Assembly (NCBI GenBank): GCA_949296525.1
Contig: CASFOP010000004.1
Coordinates: 62,001-126,000 of the forward strand
Source of the DNA: an uncultured bacterium
GTDB taxonomy: Bacteria > Elusimicrobiota > Elusimicrobia > Elusimicrobiales > Elusimicrobiaceae
Length of the DNA: 64,000 bases
Direction: 5' to 3'
Below the pieces are notes generated by a model that saw only the letters and a list, made by a program, of their open reading frames with translations, did no database searches and was not told the origin of the DNA. Shown piece after piece: positions 16,651-25,718 of this stretch (within the stretch, counting starts at the first letter, position 1; every line of letters starts with the position of its first letter). The translations under genes were made by a program, and so were the position numbers.

Positions 16651-18315
16651 TTAGAACTGTTCGCTGAGTTTTTTAATCGCTTCCGCCACCGGTTGCTGCA
16701 AGTGCAGTTTTACCACGCGGCGGCCTTTGTTTTCCAGCGCCTGGAAATCACCCAGCGCCTGGGCATTGCACAGCTGCCCGAAGGTGTAGTGCTGGCCCGG
16801 GATCTGGATGTCTTTGGCGGGTTCGGCCGACAGGATGAGGAATACGCCGTTGTTGCCGTCGCCCTTGTGCAGCTGGCCGCTGGAGTGCAGGTAGCGCGGG
16901 CCATAGCCAAACAGCACGGCACGTTTGGTGCGGCACAGAATTTTGTCGCGCAGGCCTTCCAACGCTTCGTCAATTTCTTTGGAAGGCCACAGATAGGGCA
17001 GAATAGCCACATAATCGTTGCTTTCCAGCAGGGAGTAGAAATCCTGCGGCAGGGTGTCCAGTTTTACCTCGTCTTTTAGGTCTTTGCTGACTAGCAGCGG
17101 GGCCGTTACTTCGGCAGGGATATCCCCCGCTTCCAGTTTGGCCAGCACGTTTTTGGTCAGGGTTTTGGCTTCCTGCACATTGGGCTGGTCAAAGGGGTCA
17201 ATGGCCAGGATGGCGCCCGCGGCCGCGGTGGCAATTTCCCACAGCAGATACATCGCGCCCAACTGGTAATTATCTTCCATTGTCAGTCTCATGACGGGGA
17301 AACCGCGTTCGGCCAAATCATCGGCAATTTCTTCCACACGTTTATTATCATCCGTATCCGTGGCAATGTATACGAAGAAACGGTCCTCGCGGTAATCAAA
17401 ATTACGGTGCAGGGTTTCGCCTACCACGGGCACGATGCCTTTGCCTTCTTTGCCGGTGGATTCGGCCACCAGCTGTTCGGCCCAAAGCCCGAAGGCGGCA
17501 ATTTCGCCCGGGGTCAGAATGGTCAGTTTATCTTTGCTGTGGTTGGCATAACATGCACCCATATACGCACCGAGCTGTATGGCCACATTGTCCTTGACCG
17601 GGGCATCCGGGCCGAAAAAGGAGGCGGCTTCTTTGGCGCCGTTTAGGATTTTCACCACATCCACGCCCATAATGGCCGCCGGCACAATGCCGAAGAAAGA
17701 CAGCGCGGAAAAACGGCCGCCGATGTCGGAAGGGTTGGTAAATACGTGGCGGAATTTATATTTTTTGGCCAGGGTCTGCAGGCCGGTGCCTTCATCGGTA
17801 ATGGCGATAAAATTCTGCCCCGGGTTTTTGACATCAGCCTGTTTGACTTCTTCATAAAAATATGCAAACTGGGAGGACGGCTCCACCGTGCCGCCGGATT
17901 TGCTGGCGAAAATGAACAGCGTTTCGGCGGGGTTGATTTGGCTGCGCACGGAACCAACCCAGTCCGGGTTGGTGGTGTCTGCCACAAACAGTTCCGGGCG
18001 GCCGGACTGCTTGCCGAACAGCGAACGGAACACTTCCGGGGCCAGGCTGCTGCCGCCCATCCCCATGACGACGCAATATTTAAACTCTTTTTTGGCTTCT
18101 TCGGCCACTTTGAGCACTTCGTCAATGTGTTCCAGCGTCCAGTTGTACACCGTCTGCCAGCCCAGGAAATTTTTAATCAGCTCCTGATGCTGCGGATCCT
18201 GCTTCCACAGGGTGGGATCTTTGGCCCAGAATTTATTTTTAAAGTCCAGGTTTTCCAGCTTGATGATGCCTTCGCGGATAATCCCTTCCGCCATGGGGTT
18301 TACTTTCATTTTCAT
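16651..18315 (-). CDS. pgi: Glucose-6-phosphate isomerase
   Basis: About 554 residues. It interconverts glucose 6-phosphate and fructose 6-phosphate. SIS-type phosphosugar features are visible: GMGGSSLAPEVF near residue 90, FASKSGGTVEPSS (phosphate loop) near 140, and NPSDIGGRFSALS near 190. The C-terminal half resembles the Pgi part of transaldolase-Pgi fusions (GPRYLHSSGQLHKGD), but no transaldolase is attached. A GTG nine bases upstream (18324) is possible; I prefer the ATG at 18315 because AAGGAAG would be too close to the GTG. Last gene of the operon. Confidence 0.93.
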   Translation of the reverse strand: MKMKVNPMAEGIIREGIIKLENLDFKNKFWAKDPTLWKQDPQHQELIKNFLGWQTVYNWTLEHIDEVLKVAEEAKKEFKYCVVMGMGGSSLAPEVFRSLFGKQSGRPELFVADTTNPDWVGSVRSQINPAETLFIFASKSGGTVEPSSQFAYFYEEVKQADVKNPGQNFIAITDEGTGLQTLAKKYKFRHVFTNPSDIGGRFSALSFFGIVPAAIMGVDVVKILNGAKEAASFFGPDAPVKDNVAIQLGAYMGACYANHSKDKLTILTPGEIAAFGLWAEQLVAESTGKEGKGIVPVVGETLHRNFDYREDRFFVYIATDTDDNKRVEEIADDLAERGFPVMRLTMEDNYQLGAMYLLWEIATAAAGAILAIDPFDQPNVQEAKTLTKNVLAKLEAGDIPAEVTAPLLVSKDLKDEVKLDTLPQDFYSLLESNDYVAILPYLWPSKEIDEALEGLRDKILCRTKRAVLFGYGPRYLHSSGQLHKGDGNNGVFLILSAEPAKDIQIPGQHYTFGQLCNAQALGDFQALENKGRRVVKLHLQQPVAEAIKKLSEQF

Positions 18316-18361
18316 ATCACTCACTACTTCCTTTTTGCAAGTTTACAAATTTATTTTTAGG

Positions 18362-18811
18362 TTACGACAGCTGTTTTTCCAGTTCCAGCACCTTGTCCAC
18401 GCGTTTTTTATAGTTGCCTTCGTTAAAATACCGGGCGTTTAAAAAACGCTCCACCAGTTCTTCGGCCGTATGTTTGCCGATGACCAGCGCGCCCAGGCAC
18501 AGCGCGTTCATATTGTCGTGTTCTACGCCCTGGTGGGCCGAATAGGCGTCATGGCAGACGCAGGCATATACGCCGCGTATTTTATTGGCCGCTATGCACA
18601 TGCCTATGCCGCTGCCGCAGATCAGCACCGCGCGGTCTGCCTTGCCCTGCGTAAGCAGGGCGCCGGCCTTGGCGGCGTAATCAGGGAAATCCACGCGCTG
18701 CGCACCGTCGCAGCCGCAGTCCAGCGGTTCGTGCCCCAGTTCTTTAATTTTATTCAGCACCGTTTCTTTGAGTGCAAAGCCCGCATGGTCGCAGGCAACG
18801 GCTACTTTCAT
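18362..18811 (-). CDS. rpiB: Ribose-5-phosphate isomerase B
   Basis: 149 residues, standard size. It interconverts ribose 5-phosphate and ribulose 5-phosphate. Family blocks are VACDHAGFALKE at the N-terminus, DCGCDG, VDFPDYAAK, the phosphate loop ICGSGIGMCIAANK with the catalytic Cys, and HDAYSAHQGVEHDNMN. The start at 18811 has AGGAGC upstream. With rpe (29605) and pgi it covers much of the non-oxidative pentose phosphate branch. It sits eight bases after gmhA, sharing sugar-phosphate isomerase context. Confidence 0.96.
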   Translation of the reverse strand: MKVAVACDHAGFALKETVLNKIKELGHEPLDCGCDGAQRVDFPDYAAKAGALLTQGKADRAVLICGSGIGMCIAANKIRGVYACVCHDAYSAHQGVEHDNMNALCLGALVIGKHTAEELVERFLNARYFNEGNYKKRVDKVLELEKQLS

Positions 18812-18819
18812 ATATGCTC

Positions 18820-19377
18820 CTAAAAAGCCTGATCCACCAGGTCGCAGACGCTGTGCCCGATGAAAATATGGCATTCCTGCACGCGCGGCGTATTGGGCCA
18901 TTTGACCACGATGGGTAAATCCACCACGTCTTTAATCGCGCCGCCGTCTTTGCCCAGCAGGGCTGCGGTGTAGCAGCCGCGCTCTTTGGCCAGTTCCAAT
19001 GCCAGCTGTACGTTTTTGCTGTTGCCGGAAGTGGAAATGCCGATGACCACATCCCCTTTGCGCGCAAAGCCGTCAATCTGGCGGGAAAATACCATATCAT
19101 AGCCGTAATCATTGCCTACGGCGGTGACGGTGGATGTATTGGTGTTTAGAGCCAAAGCGGGGAAAGACTTGCGTTCTTTTTTAAAACGGCCCACAAATTC
19201 GGCTGCGATGTGCTGGGCATCACCGGCACTGCCGCCGTTGCCCATTAAAATGACCTGGTTGCCGTTTTTAAAAGCCTTGATAATTTGCTCCGCCAGCTGC
19301 TGCACCTGAGTACCCAGGTTTTCTTTTACATAGGTGACGGCAGCTATCAGTTCGTTGGCTTCTTTTTCAATAAACAT
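18820..19377 (-). CDS. gmhA: Phosphoheptose isomerase
   Basis: 185 residues. GmhA turns sedoheptulose 7-phosphate into D-glycero-D-manno-heptose 7-phosphate, the first step to the LPS inner-core heptose. SIS-domain features are GNGGSAGDAQHIAAEFVGR near residue 50, NDYGYDMVFSRQ near 95, and ISTSGNSKNV near 115; HIFIGHSVCDLVD near the end supplies catalytic residues. The start at 19377 fits a GGAGCG ribosome site. Its presence supports heptose-containing LPS, in line with kdsA/kdsD and lpt genes. Confidence 0.95.
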   Translation of the reverse strand: MFIEKEANELIAAVTYVKENLGTQVQQLAEQIIKAFKNGNQVILMGNGGSAGDAQHIAAEFVGRFKKERKSFPALALNTNTSTVTAVGNDYGYDMVFSRQIDGFARKGDVVIGISTSGNSKNVQLALELAKERGCYTAALLGKDGGAIKDVVDLPIVVKWPNTPRVQECHIFIGHSVCDLVDQAF

Positions 19378-19391
19378 ATACGCTCCGCAAA

Positions 19392-20111
19392 TTAAATTTT
19401 TTCCAGTGCTTCGGCCTGTATCCATCCCTGCAGGCCCTCGGATTTGACCACCACGTCATACCAATTGTCTTTGCTGTCCTGAAGAAGGAGCAAATGCCCT
19501 TGCGCCACATTGGCGCTGGCGGGGAAATTGCTCCCGGGTCCGCTGCGCAGCTCCGCCACGGGTGCGGCTACCACGGCCAGCGGCATTTTTTCTATTTTGC
19601 TGCGCCAGGCATACCATACGGCTAATACCGCCACTATGGCTAATGCGCTTACGGCGGCATAGCCCAGACGGCGTTTAATAAGCCACAGTGAAGCCAGCGA
19701 GCAAAAAACCCACAAGCTCAAAAGCAACAACCCTTTTAGCTCATCGGCACGCAGCCCGAAAAAAAACTTATGCAACACTTCAGGCATGCCGGCGGGGACA
19801 AAGCGCTCTCCCCCGTTCTGCAAAGCCAAAGTCAGGTTATGGCGTATATCCGCGTCACGCGGTGCCAGGCGGAATGCCCGGTAATAATTGGCTACCGCAA
19901 GTCCCGTGCTACCCATTTTAAAATAACAGTTTCCTATATTGTAGTAAAGATGGGGGTCGTTTGGGTAGGAGGCGAGCAGGTGTTCATAGGCGCCCAGCGC
20001 GGCGGCAAATTTGCCCTCTCGGTACAAGGCTTCGGCACTTTGCATGTCTGTTGCGCAAACGGCCGCAGCCGTCCAAAACACCAGCCCCAGGGCAACTATC
20101 ATTTTTTTCAT
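19392..20111 (-). CDS. batE: BatE-like TPR protein with SH3-like tail
   Basis: 239 residues. Order: signal peptide (to about 20), two TPR units (22-95), two membrane helices (about 125-175), then an SH3b-like domain with VAELRSGPGSNFP and GLQGWIQAEALEKI. This order matches BatE of the Bat (aerotolerance) cluster, whose proteins act at the inner membrane. The start overlaps the batD stop (ATGA). It is followed after 14 bases by gmhA. The biochemical role of Bat proteins is not settled. Confidence 0.8.
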   Translation of the reverse strand: MKKMIVALGLVFWTAAAVCATDMQSAEALYREGKFAAALGAYEHLLASYPNDPHLYYNIGNCYFKMGSTGLAVANYYRAFRLAPRDADIRHNLTLALQNGGERFVPAGMPEVLHKFFFGLRADELKGLLLLSLWVFCSLASLWLIKRRLGYAAVSALAIVAVLAVWYAWRSKIEKMPLAVVAAPVAELRSGPGSNFPASANVAQGHLLLLQDSKDNWYDVVVKSEGLQGWIQAEALEKI

Positions 20112-21943
20112 ATGCGGCCCCCTTTGTCCATTTTTTTCATCAGTTCTTCGGCCTGCCGTGCCAGCGCGGCGGCATTTTGGCGCTGCATGGCCGCCGGAGC
20201 AAAACGTGCCGCATCCAAATGCTGCCACAGGGACTCAAAATGTTTAATAAGGTCGGGCGGGCATCCGCGTTTTTTCAGCGAGGCAGAAATATCACGCAGC
20301 GGCAGGCTGGCCGTATGCACCCCGTAGCGCACCTGCAAATAAACGGAGAGCGCGTCGGACACGGCTTCTTCCGTAGCGGCTCTTTTTAATTGGGCCCGCG
20401 CACGGGACAAAGCCCGTTTCCCGGCCAGCGTTTGTTTATCCATAAGGGCAAATACACCGGCAGTCAGCAACAGCGCCGCAAACAGATAACTGGCCATATC
20501 CAGCTTCGCCAGCCCGGCCAGGAAAGTTGTATCTCCCTGCGCCAAATCAGATTTTAAATAGCGTATGTCGCGCCCCAGCTGGCGGAAGCCGTTGCCCAGA
20601 TCCGCCTGTGCGGCGAAATCAAATCCCGTATCCGTTTTAGAAGAAGGGGTGGCCTCTATTTCCAGCGGTTTTGTGCGTATGGTGCGGTATTCTTTGGCGG
20701 CCGGGTCAAAATAAGACCAGTCCAGGGCGGGGATGGTGTATGTGCCGGAAGAAACGGGCACGATAACGGTTTTAAAAATCTTATAGCTTTTGAGGGTGCC
20801 GTTGTTTGGCACGGTGCCTGCGTTGGAAGCCACATCATAGACTTTAAAACCGGGCAGTGCGGGTAATTTTAAATCCGCTGTGGGTTTTAAATTGCCCGGC
20901 CCGTTGACATTGACGGTCAGGTTGACGGCTTCCCCGGCTTCCACTTCGTCGCGGTCCAACGAAGCGGAAATGCTGTATCCGGATCCGACCGCCCCGTAAA
21001 AGCTTTTCGGTTTTCCCGCCTGCGGAGTTGGGCGGATAGTAAGCGAAACGGCATTGGATTTCACCGTTTTGGGCTCCTGGGATACGGCGGCAAACATTCG
21101 GTCAAATACGGAGAGGTGTACATTGCCCATGGGGATATATTTGACAGAAGCTGCCCCGGCTTCGGCCGGCCCTGCCGTTACGCCGGATACGGCATAACGC
21201 CGTTCAATATAAGAGTAAGTTTTGCCGGAAATAGTCTGGCGGCCCTCGGAAGAACCGACAAGCTCCATAAACAGGTTGGAAATAGACGGGTCGGCATATG
21301 GGGCATTGCCCGCGAACAAACGTGCATAGTAAAAACGCACCGCCAGAGTAACCGTTTGGTTGACGTACGGATGGTTGTTGCTGATGGCTGCCACCATAAA
21401 ATAGTCCTTATCCCCATTGCGCGCGGCCAAGTTATACAGGCTGCGTTCCAGGGGAGGCATATCCGCCGGGGCCTGCGCCGTGACGGGTTTTTGCTGCGGG
21501 GCGGGCACAGCGGTGTCTATATTGCCGCCAGTTTTGGCGGGCGTGGGGGAAGAGGCCCCTGGCGCAGAACCGGTGCGGTATACCGTTACGGTAATAGGGT
21601 CGGTTTTATAGGTTTTGTTGGCGTAATTTAATGTGACGGGGCCGATAACGGCTTTGCCCGCAAAGCGCGGCACCATGACATATTCAAATGTGGTCGTGGC
21701 GTGGGAATTAATAATTTGCCGGGCTATGGAACTGCCATAAATATTAAAAGAGGGCATGCTGGGCAGCTGGGGGGTAAAGTCCCCCGCGGCGCCGTCCACC
21801 GTTACGGTAAGCAGCAATTCATCTTCCGTGGTCAGGACGGTTTTGTTGACGGATGCAGTCAGGCTGACCGCGTTTGCGGCGGAGGCCGCCGGGAACAAAA
21901 GCAGCGTAAACAAAAATAATAAAATACACCAATGCTTCCGCAT
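20108..21943 (-). CDS. batD: BatD family protein
   Basis: 611 residues. A signal peptide is followed by repeated beta-sandwich stretches: ASVNKTVLTTEDELLLTVTV near the N-terminus and ASLDRDEVEAGEAVNLTVNV in the middle, the typical BatD openings. A membrane helix lies near residue 480, then a cytoplasmic helical tail. A Pro/Ala-rich linker occurs near residues 130-165. BatD is thought to act in the periplasm with BatA and BatB. The start is one base after the batC stop; the end overlaps batE. Confidence 0.88.
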   Translation of the reverse strand: MRKHWCILLFLFTLLLFPAASAANAVSLTASVNKTVLTTEDELLLTVTVDGAAGDFTPQLPSMPSFNIYGSSIARQIINSHATTTFEYVMVPRFAGKAVIGPVTLNYANKTYKTDPITVTVYRTGSAPGASSPTPAKTGGNIDTAVPAPQQKPVTAQAPADMPPLERSLYNLAARNGDKDYFMVAAISNNHPYVNQTVTLAVRFYYARLFAGNAPYADPSISNLFMELVGSSEGRQTISGKTYSYIERRYAVSGVTAGPAEAGAASVKYIPMGNVHLSVFDRMFAAVSQEPKTVKSNAVSLTIRPTPQAGKPKSFYGAVGSGYSISASLDRDEVEAGEAVNLTVNVNGPGNLKPTADLKLPALPGFKVYDVASNAGTVPNNGTLKSYKIFKTVIVPVSSGTYTIPALDWSYFDPAAKEYRTIRTKPLEIEATPSSKTDTGFDFAAQADLGNGFRQLGRDIRYLKSDLAQGDTTFLAGLAKLDMASYLFAALLLTAGVFALMDKQTLAGKRALSRARAQLKRAATEEAVSDALSVYLQVRYGVHTASLPLRDISASLKKRGCPPDLIKHFESLWQHLDAARFAPAAMQRQNAAALARQAEELMKKMDKGGRI

Positions 21944-21944
21944 A

Positions 21945-22601
21945 TTACCAGTCCTTCTCCACGGTTTGATCCGGCTGCCGGTTGGAGGCCGCAGCACGGC
22001 GGTATTCGTTTTCTTTAGCCATGGACATCACGCGGTCAGCGGCATTTTTGTCCAGTTGTGCCTGCTTGTCCTGTGGTTCCTGTTGCGGGTCCTGCGGCGC
22101 CTGGCCTTTGTTGTCCTGGTTTTGTTGGTTCTGATTGTCGGAGCTTTGGCTTTGGTTATTATTATTGTTTTGATTGTCGTTTTGTTGTTGCTCCTGCTGC
22201 AGGACCAGCTGTAAATTATGTATGGCTTCCTTGTCTTTAGGATTGCTGAGTATGGCCTTTTTGTAACTTTCTATGGCTTTTTGGCGGTCCCCGGCGCGGT
22301 AATAGGCATTGCCCAGGTTAAAAAGGGCATTTTGGTTTAAATCACCCGCCAGTTCTGCGGCCTGTTTATAGGCTTCTTCCGCCAGGGTGTATTCGTTGAG
22401 CCGGTAATAGGCATTGCCCGTGTTAAACAGGGCCTGCTGGTTCGTGGGGTCTCCTTTTAAAATTTCCTGATAGCTGTTTAGAGCAGAGCCATATTTTTGC
22501 TCATTATAAAATTGGCCGCCCTGGCGCAACTGGCTGCGCACGCCGGCCTGAGCCGCCGCGGCCAAAAACAAAAAACATAGGAAAGTACCGGCTTTTCTCA
22601 T
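21945..22601 (-). CDS. batC: BatC-like TPR protein with Gln/Asn-rich tail
   Basis: 218 residues. Signal peptide, then three TPR units (residues 25-130; FNTGNAYYRLNEY and FNLGNAYYRAGDRQ are clear), then a low-complexity stretch of about 55 residues made mostly of Q, N, D and S. In Bat operons this TPR gene follows batB, as here. The polar tail is likely disordered in the periplasm. The gene lies nine bases after batB. Confidence 0.85.
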   Translation of the reverse strand: MRKAGTFLCFLFLAAAAQAGVRSQLRQGGQFYNEQKYGSALNSYQEILKGDPTNQQALFNTGNAYYRLNEYTLAEEAYKQAAELAGDLNQNALFNLGNAYYRAGDRQKAIESYKKAILSNPKDKEAIHNLQLVLQQEQQQNDNQNNNNNQSQSSDNQNQQNQDNKGQAPQDPQQEPQDKQAQLDKNAADRVMSMAKENEYRRAAASNRQPDQTVEKDW

Positions 22602-22610
22602 GATTTTATT

Positions 22611-23645
22611 CTACCTTTTTTCTTCCGTTTCCGTCTGTACCGCCCGCGCCTTAAAGGGCAAAGCCAGCCACAGGGACAGACACAATATAGCCAGCAACAG
22701 CGGGATCTGATAGCGGTTTTTATAACGTGCCCGCGAAGAAGCCGCCGAGCGGCTGCGGTCCAGCTCCCCAATGCTTTCTTCCACCTTGGCTGCCACCTGG
22801 GCCGGCGTGGTGTATTTAATGTATACGCCCTGCGTGGCCTGTGCCAATGCAATCAGGCTGGGTTCGTCCAATTTGGTAACAACGGTTTTGCCGTCTTTGT
22901 CTTTTTTATATTCCACGACTTTGCCCGATACGTCTGTCTCCTGTGGAATCAGCTCTCCTTCAGGCGTACCGATGCCGATGGCAATCACGCGTATGCCTTC
23001 CTTTTGCGCGGCGGCCTGGGCCTCTTTAAGCTGGTCAGATTCGTGATCTTCTCCGTCGGTCAAAATAATCAGGGCTTTTTTACCCGGATATTTGGACAGC
23101 ATGTGCGCGGCCAGTTTGACCGGCGCGGCCAAAGACGTACCCGCCACGGGCAGCATGTCCGGCTGCAGGGAAGAAATAAAATATTTCAGTGCGTCTTCAT
23201 CGGTGGTAATGGGGCACTGTATATAGGCCTGCGATGTAAACGCAATCAGGCCGATGCGCTCATTTTTTAAATTGCTTACCAGCATGCGCAACATATTTTT
23301 GGCGCTGTCCAGACGGTCTGGGTGCACGTCCCGCGCCCGCATGGAAGCCGATACGTCCACCGCAATAACCGTTTGCGCAAATTCCCCTTCAGCCTTTACA
23401 ATTTCCAGCCCCCACTGCGGTTTGGCTAATGCGGCAAACAGGAAAAACAGCCCGCACAGGAACAGTACCGTTTTGGGTTTTTTCAGCCGGTCCCCGCCTC
23501 CGCTTAAACGCTTGTAGGCTGCCGGCCCAAACAGGGCATGCACGATACGCCTTTTGAGCCTGCCCCCTGCCCAGTACACGGCCCACAGCGCCAAAAGCGC
23601 TATGAGAAAGTACAGAAAATAAACGGGTTGTTCAAACAGTTCCAT
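22611..23645 (-). CDS. batB: BatB, VWA-domain membrane protein
   Basis: 344 residues. Two N-terminal membrane helices flank a short loop, then a von Willebrand A domain (about 90-275) with the metal site DVSASM near residue 97 and ILTDGEDHE near 195, and a final membrane helix near 315-335. The MIDAS layout DxSxS is intact, so it should bind a divalent metal and a partner. Placed directly after batA. Confidence 0.92.
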   Translation of the reverse strand: MELFEQPVYFLYFLIALLALWAVYWAGGRLKRRIVHALFGPAAYKRLSGGGDRLKKPKTVLFLCGLFFLFAALAKPQWGLEIVKAEGEFAQTVIAVDVSASMRARDVHPDRLDSAKNMLRMLVSNLKNERIGLIAFTSQAYIQCPITTDEDALKYFISSLQPDMLPVAGTSLAAPVKLAAHMLSKYPGKKALIILTDGEDHESDQLKEAQAAAQKEGIRVIAIGIGTPEGELIPQETDVSGKVVEYKKDKDGKTVVTKLDEPSLIALAQATQGVYIKYTTPAQVAAKVEESIGELDRSRSAASSRARYKNRYQIPLLLAILCLSLWLALPFKARAVQTETEEKR

Positions 23646-23646
23646 A

Positions 23647-24777
23647 TTACGGCACCTTAATAAAAATCAGCTTGCGCAGTACGACGGCCAGCAGCAAAAG
23701 CCCCAGCCCCGCCAGCAAAAAGGGGCGGTATGCGTCGTGTTGGCTCACGCGTGCGGCCTGTGTAAAATCGGTCTTTTCCAGCCGGTTGATTTCGTCATAA
23801 ATGTTTTGCAGTTCCAGCTCGTTTTTGGCGCGGTAAAACTGCCCTCCCGTAGTTTTGGCAATTTCCATCAGCAGCCCTTCGTCAATTTCTTCTTCGCGGC
23901 TGGAAAAAATGGTGGTGCCCGGGGGGCTGGCAGTGGCAATGGCGTAAATTTTGATGCCATAGGCCGCGGCGGCCCTGGCGGCCAGCAGGGGGTCCAGTGC
24001 GCCGGCATTATTGGAGCCGTCGGTCAGAAGCAAAATGATTTTGCTTTTGGCCGTGCTGTCTTTTAAATGGCTGGACGCCACGCCCAATGCGTCCCCGATG
24101 GCGGTCAGGCTCGGGTCAATGATACCCAAATACAAAGAGGCCACCAGCTCCTGCAGCGCGTCATGGTCCAGCGTCAACGGCGCGGCCAGGGAAGCGTAAC
24201 GGGCGAACATCACCAGGCCGATGCGGTCATTGAAGCGCTTGCCGATGAAGTTAATGGCGGTTTTTTGTGCGGCCACAAAGCGGGAAGGATAAAAATCCTG
24301 GTTATTCATGCTGGCCGATACATCTATAATCATCATGATGTCTATCCCCTGGGTGGGGGGGAGTTTTGAGGTGCTGACGCTTACGGGCCGTGCCAGTGCA
24401 ATAATAAAAAGGCACATGGCCGCCAATACCAGCCCCAGCGGCAGGCGGCGCGTCAGCGCCGCGCGCAGGGAAAAGGGCTGCTGCAGGAAGCCTGCCAGCG
24501 GATAATCGGCCGTTTGGCGGAAGTGTTGCCCTCCGAACAGGTGCAGGGCAAACAATATGGCGGGCAGAGGCAATAACAGCAGGAAATACGGATTTAAAAA
24601 GGTAAACCGCCCGCCGGCTGCACGCTGGGCCAGCATGCCCGCGGCCAGCAGCAGCGTGGTGCAGGTAAATACCAGCACGGCACTACCCGTGACACGCGGG
24701 AAACGGCGCAGCAGCGCAGAAGCCACCAGCGAAAGCATCAATAAACCCAAAGAGATCAAAAACCAGGAGGAAAACAT
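23647..24777 (-). CDS. batA: BatA, VWA-domain membrane protein
   Basis: 376 residues. Three or more membrane helices fill the first 130 residues, a VWA domain follows with DVSASM near residue 150 and LLTDGSNNAG near 250, and a terminal membrane helix ends the protein. The arrangement matches BatA. Its start codon overlaps the stop of the preceding gene by one base, and batB begins one base after its stop, implying tight co-translation. Confidence 0.92.
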   Translation of the reverse strand: MFSSWFLISLGLLMLSLVASALLRRFPRVTGSAVLVFTCTTLLLAAGMLAQRAAGGRFTFLNPYFLLLLPLPAILFALHLFGGQHFRQTADYPLAGFLQQPFSLRAALTRRLPLGLVLAAMCLFIIALARPVSVSTSKLPPTQGIDIMMIIDVSASMNNQDFYPSRFVAAQKTAINFIGKRFNDRIGLVMFARYASLAAPLTLDHDALQELVASLYLGIIDPSLTAIGDALGVASSHLKDSTAKSKIILLLTDGSNNAGALDPLLAARAAAAYGIKIYAIATASPPGTTIFSSREEEIDEGLLMEIAKTTGGQFYRAKNELELQNIYDEINRLEKTDFTQAARVSQHDAYRPFLLAGLGLLLLAVVLRKLIFIKVP

Positions 24778-25718
24778 CAGCGGACCTCCTCTTGCGCCTG
24801 TTCGGGGCGCGGGGTGGTTTCTTTCACCAGCTTTCGTACGCAGCCCACATCCTGCTGCATGGTCTGCTGGGCGGGGATGACTTTGGCAAATTTAACCAAA
24901 TCGGATGAATTTAAATATTCGCGCAGCGGCAAAAGCAGGTTTTTAAGCTGCGGGATTTTGCGGGCGCGGCGCAATAGTTCGGCCGATGTGTCCGATGAAA
25001 CATCCTGCTTAAAACGCCGCCAAAAATATTCACGCAGAATATCCCCCAGTTCAATATAAAACATTTTATATTGCGCACGTTCCCACAGACCGCTTTGCAG
25101 CAGGGCTTCTATTTTGGACAAAGCAATTTCGTCGGCGGGGCGGTTGTCCTGTGCGTGTGAGAGCTCCCGGGCGCGTGTCTGGATTTCTTTATAAAAATAC
25201 CATGCAAAATAAATAATCAGCCCCAGCACCAGCAGACATAAAAGCCAAATCAGCAGGCTGGAGGGAATATATGGCGGGCGGATGTCGCGCAAAGTCTGTT
25301 CGTCAAAATATTTGACGGGTTTAACGTCAATTTGCACCTGTTCGGAGAGGGCAGACGCGAGGGTTTGTGCGCCGGCCTGTTTTTTGAGATTAAAAGTTAC
25401 CGCCGTAAATGTGGATACTCCCAGCGTAAAGGGTATAAAAGTTAAATCATAGGCCACTGTACCCGGGGAAAGTTTTTCCTGTTTTTCCGCCGTCAGTTCA
25501 AAGCCTTCCGGAAGGCTCTCCTTGTCCAGCTCCACCACATAGCCGGGCGTGTGGGAAATTTCAAAACGCGTATCAAACGCCGCAGCAAAAGGAGTTTGCT
25601 GCGGCACATGTTGTGCCGTCAGGCCGATGCGGTTGTCCGCAGCCTGCGCCGCGGTGGGCTGCTGGGCCATGGCTGTCAGCGGAAATAAGCATAAAATAAA
25701 CAAATATAAGTTTTTCAT
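24777..25718 (-). CDS. Bat-operon membrane protein with DUF4381-like layout
   Basis: 313 residues. Signal peptide (to about 19), periplasmic beta-rich part (to 155), one membrane helix (about 160-180), then a cytoplasmic helical domain with ALSKIEALLQSGLWE and DILREYFWRRFKQDVS. In Bat clusters the slot between the DUF58 protein and batA is usually filled by a protein of this architecture. Function unknown. It overlaps the DUF58 gene by four bases (ATGA) and batA by one. Confidence 0.75.
   Translation of the reverse strand: MKNLYLFILCLFPLTAMAQQPTAAQAADNRIGLTAQHVPQQTPFAAAFDTRFEISHTPGYVVELDKESLPEGFELTAEKQEKLSPGTVAYDLTFIPFTLGVSTFTAVTFNLKKQAGAQTLASALSEQVQIDVKPVKYFDEQTLRDIRPPYIPSSLLIWLLCLLVLGLIIYFAWYFYKEIQTRARELSHAQDNRPADEIALSKIEALLQSGLWERAQYKMFYIELGDILREYFWRRFKQDVSSDTSAELLRRARKIPQLKNLLLPLREYLNSSDLVKFAKVIPAQQTMQQDVGCVRKLVKETTPRPEQAQEEVR

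Noticed and set aside
18315-18324. GTG start of pgi at 18324
   Set aside because: The AAGGAAG ribosome site would be only two bases away; the ATG at 18315 is better spaced, though not proven.
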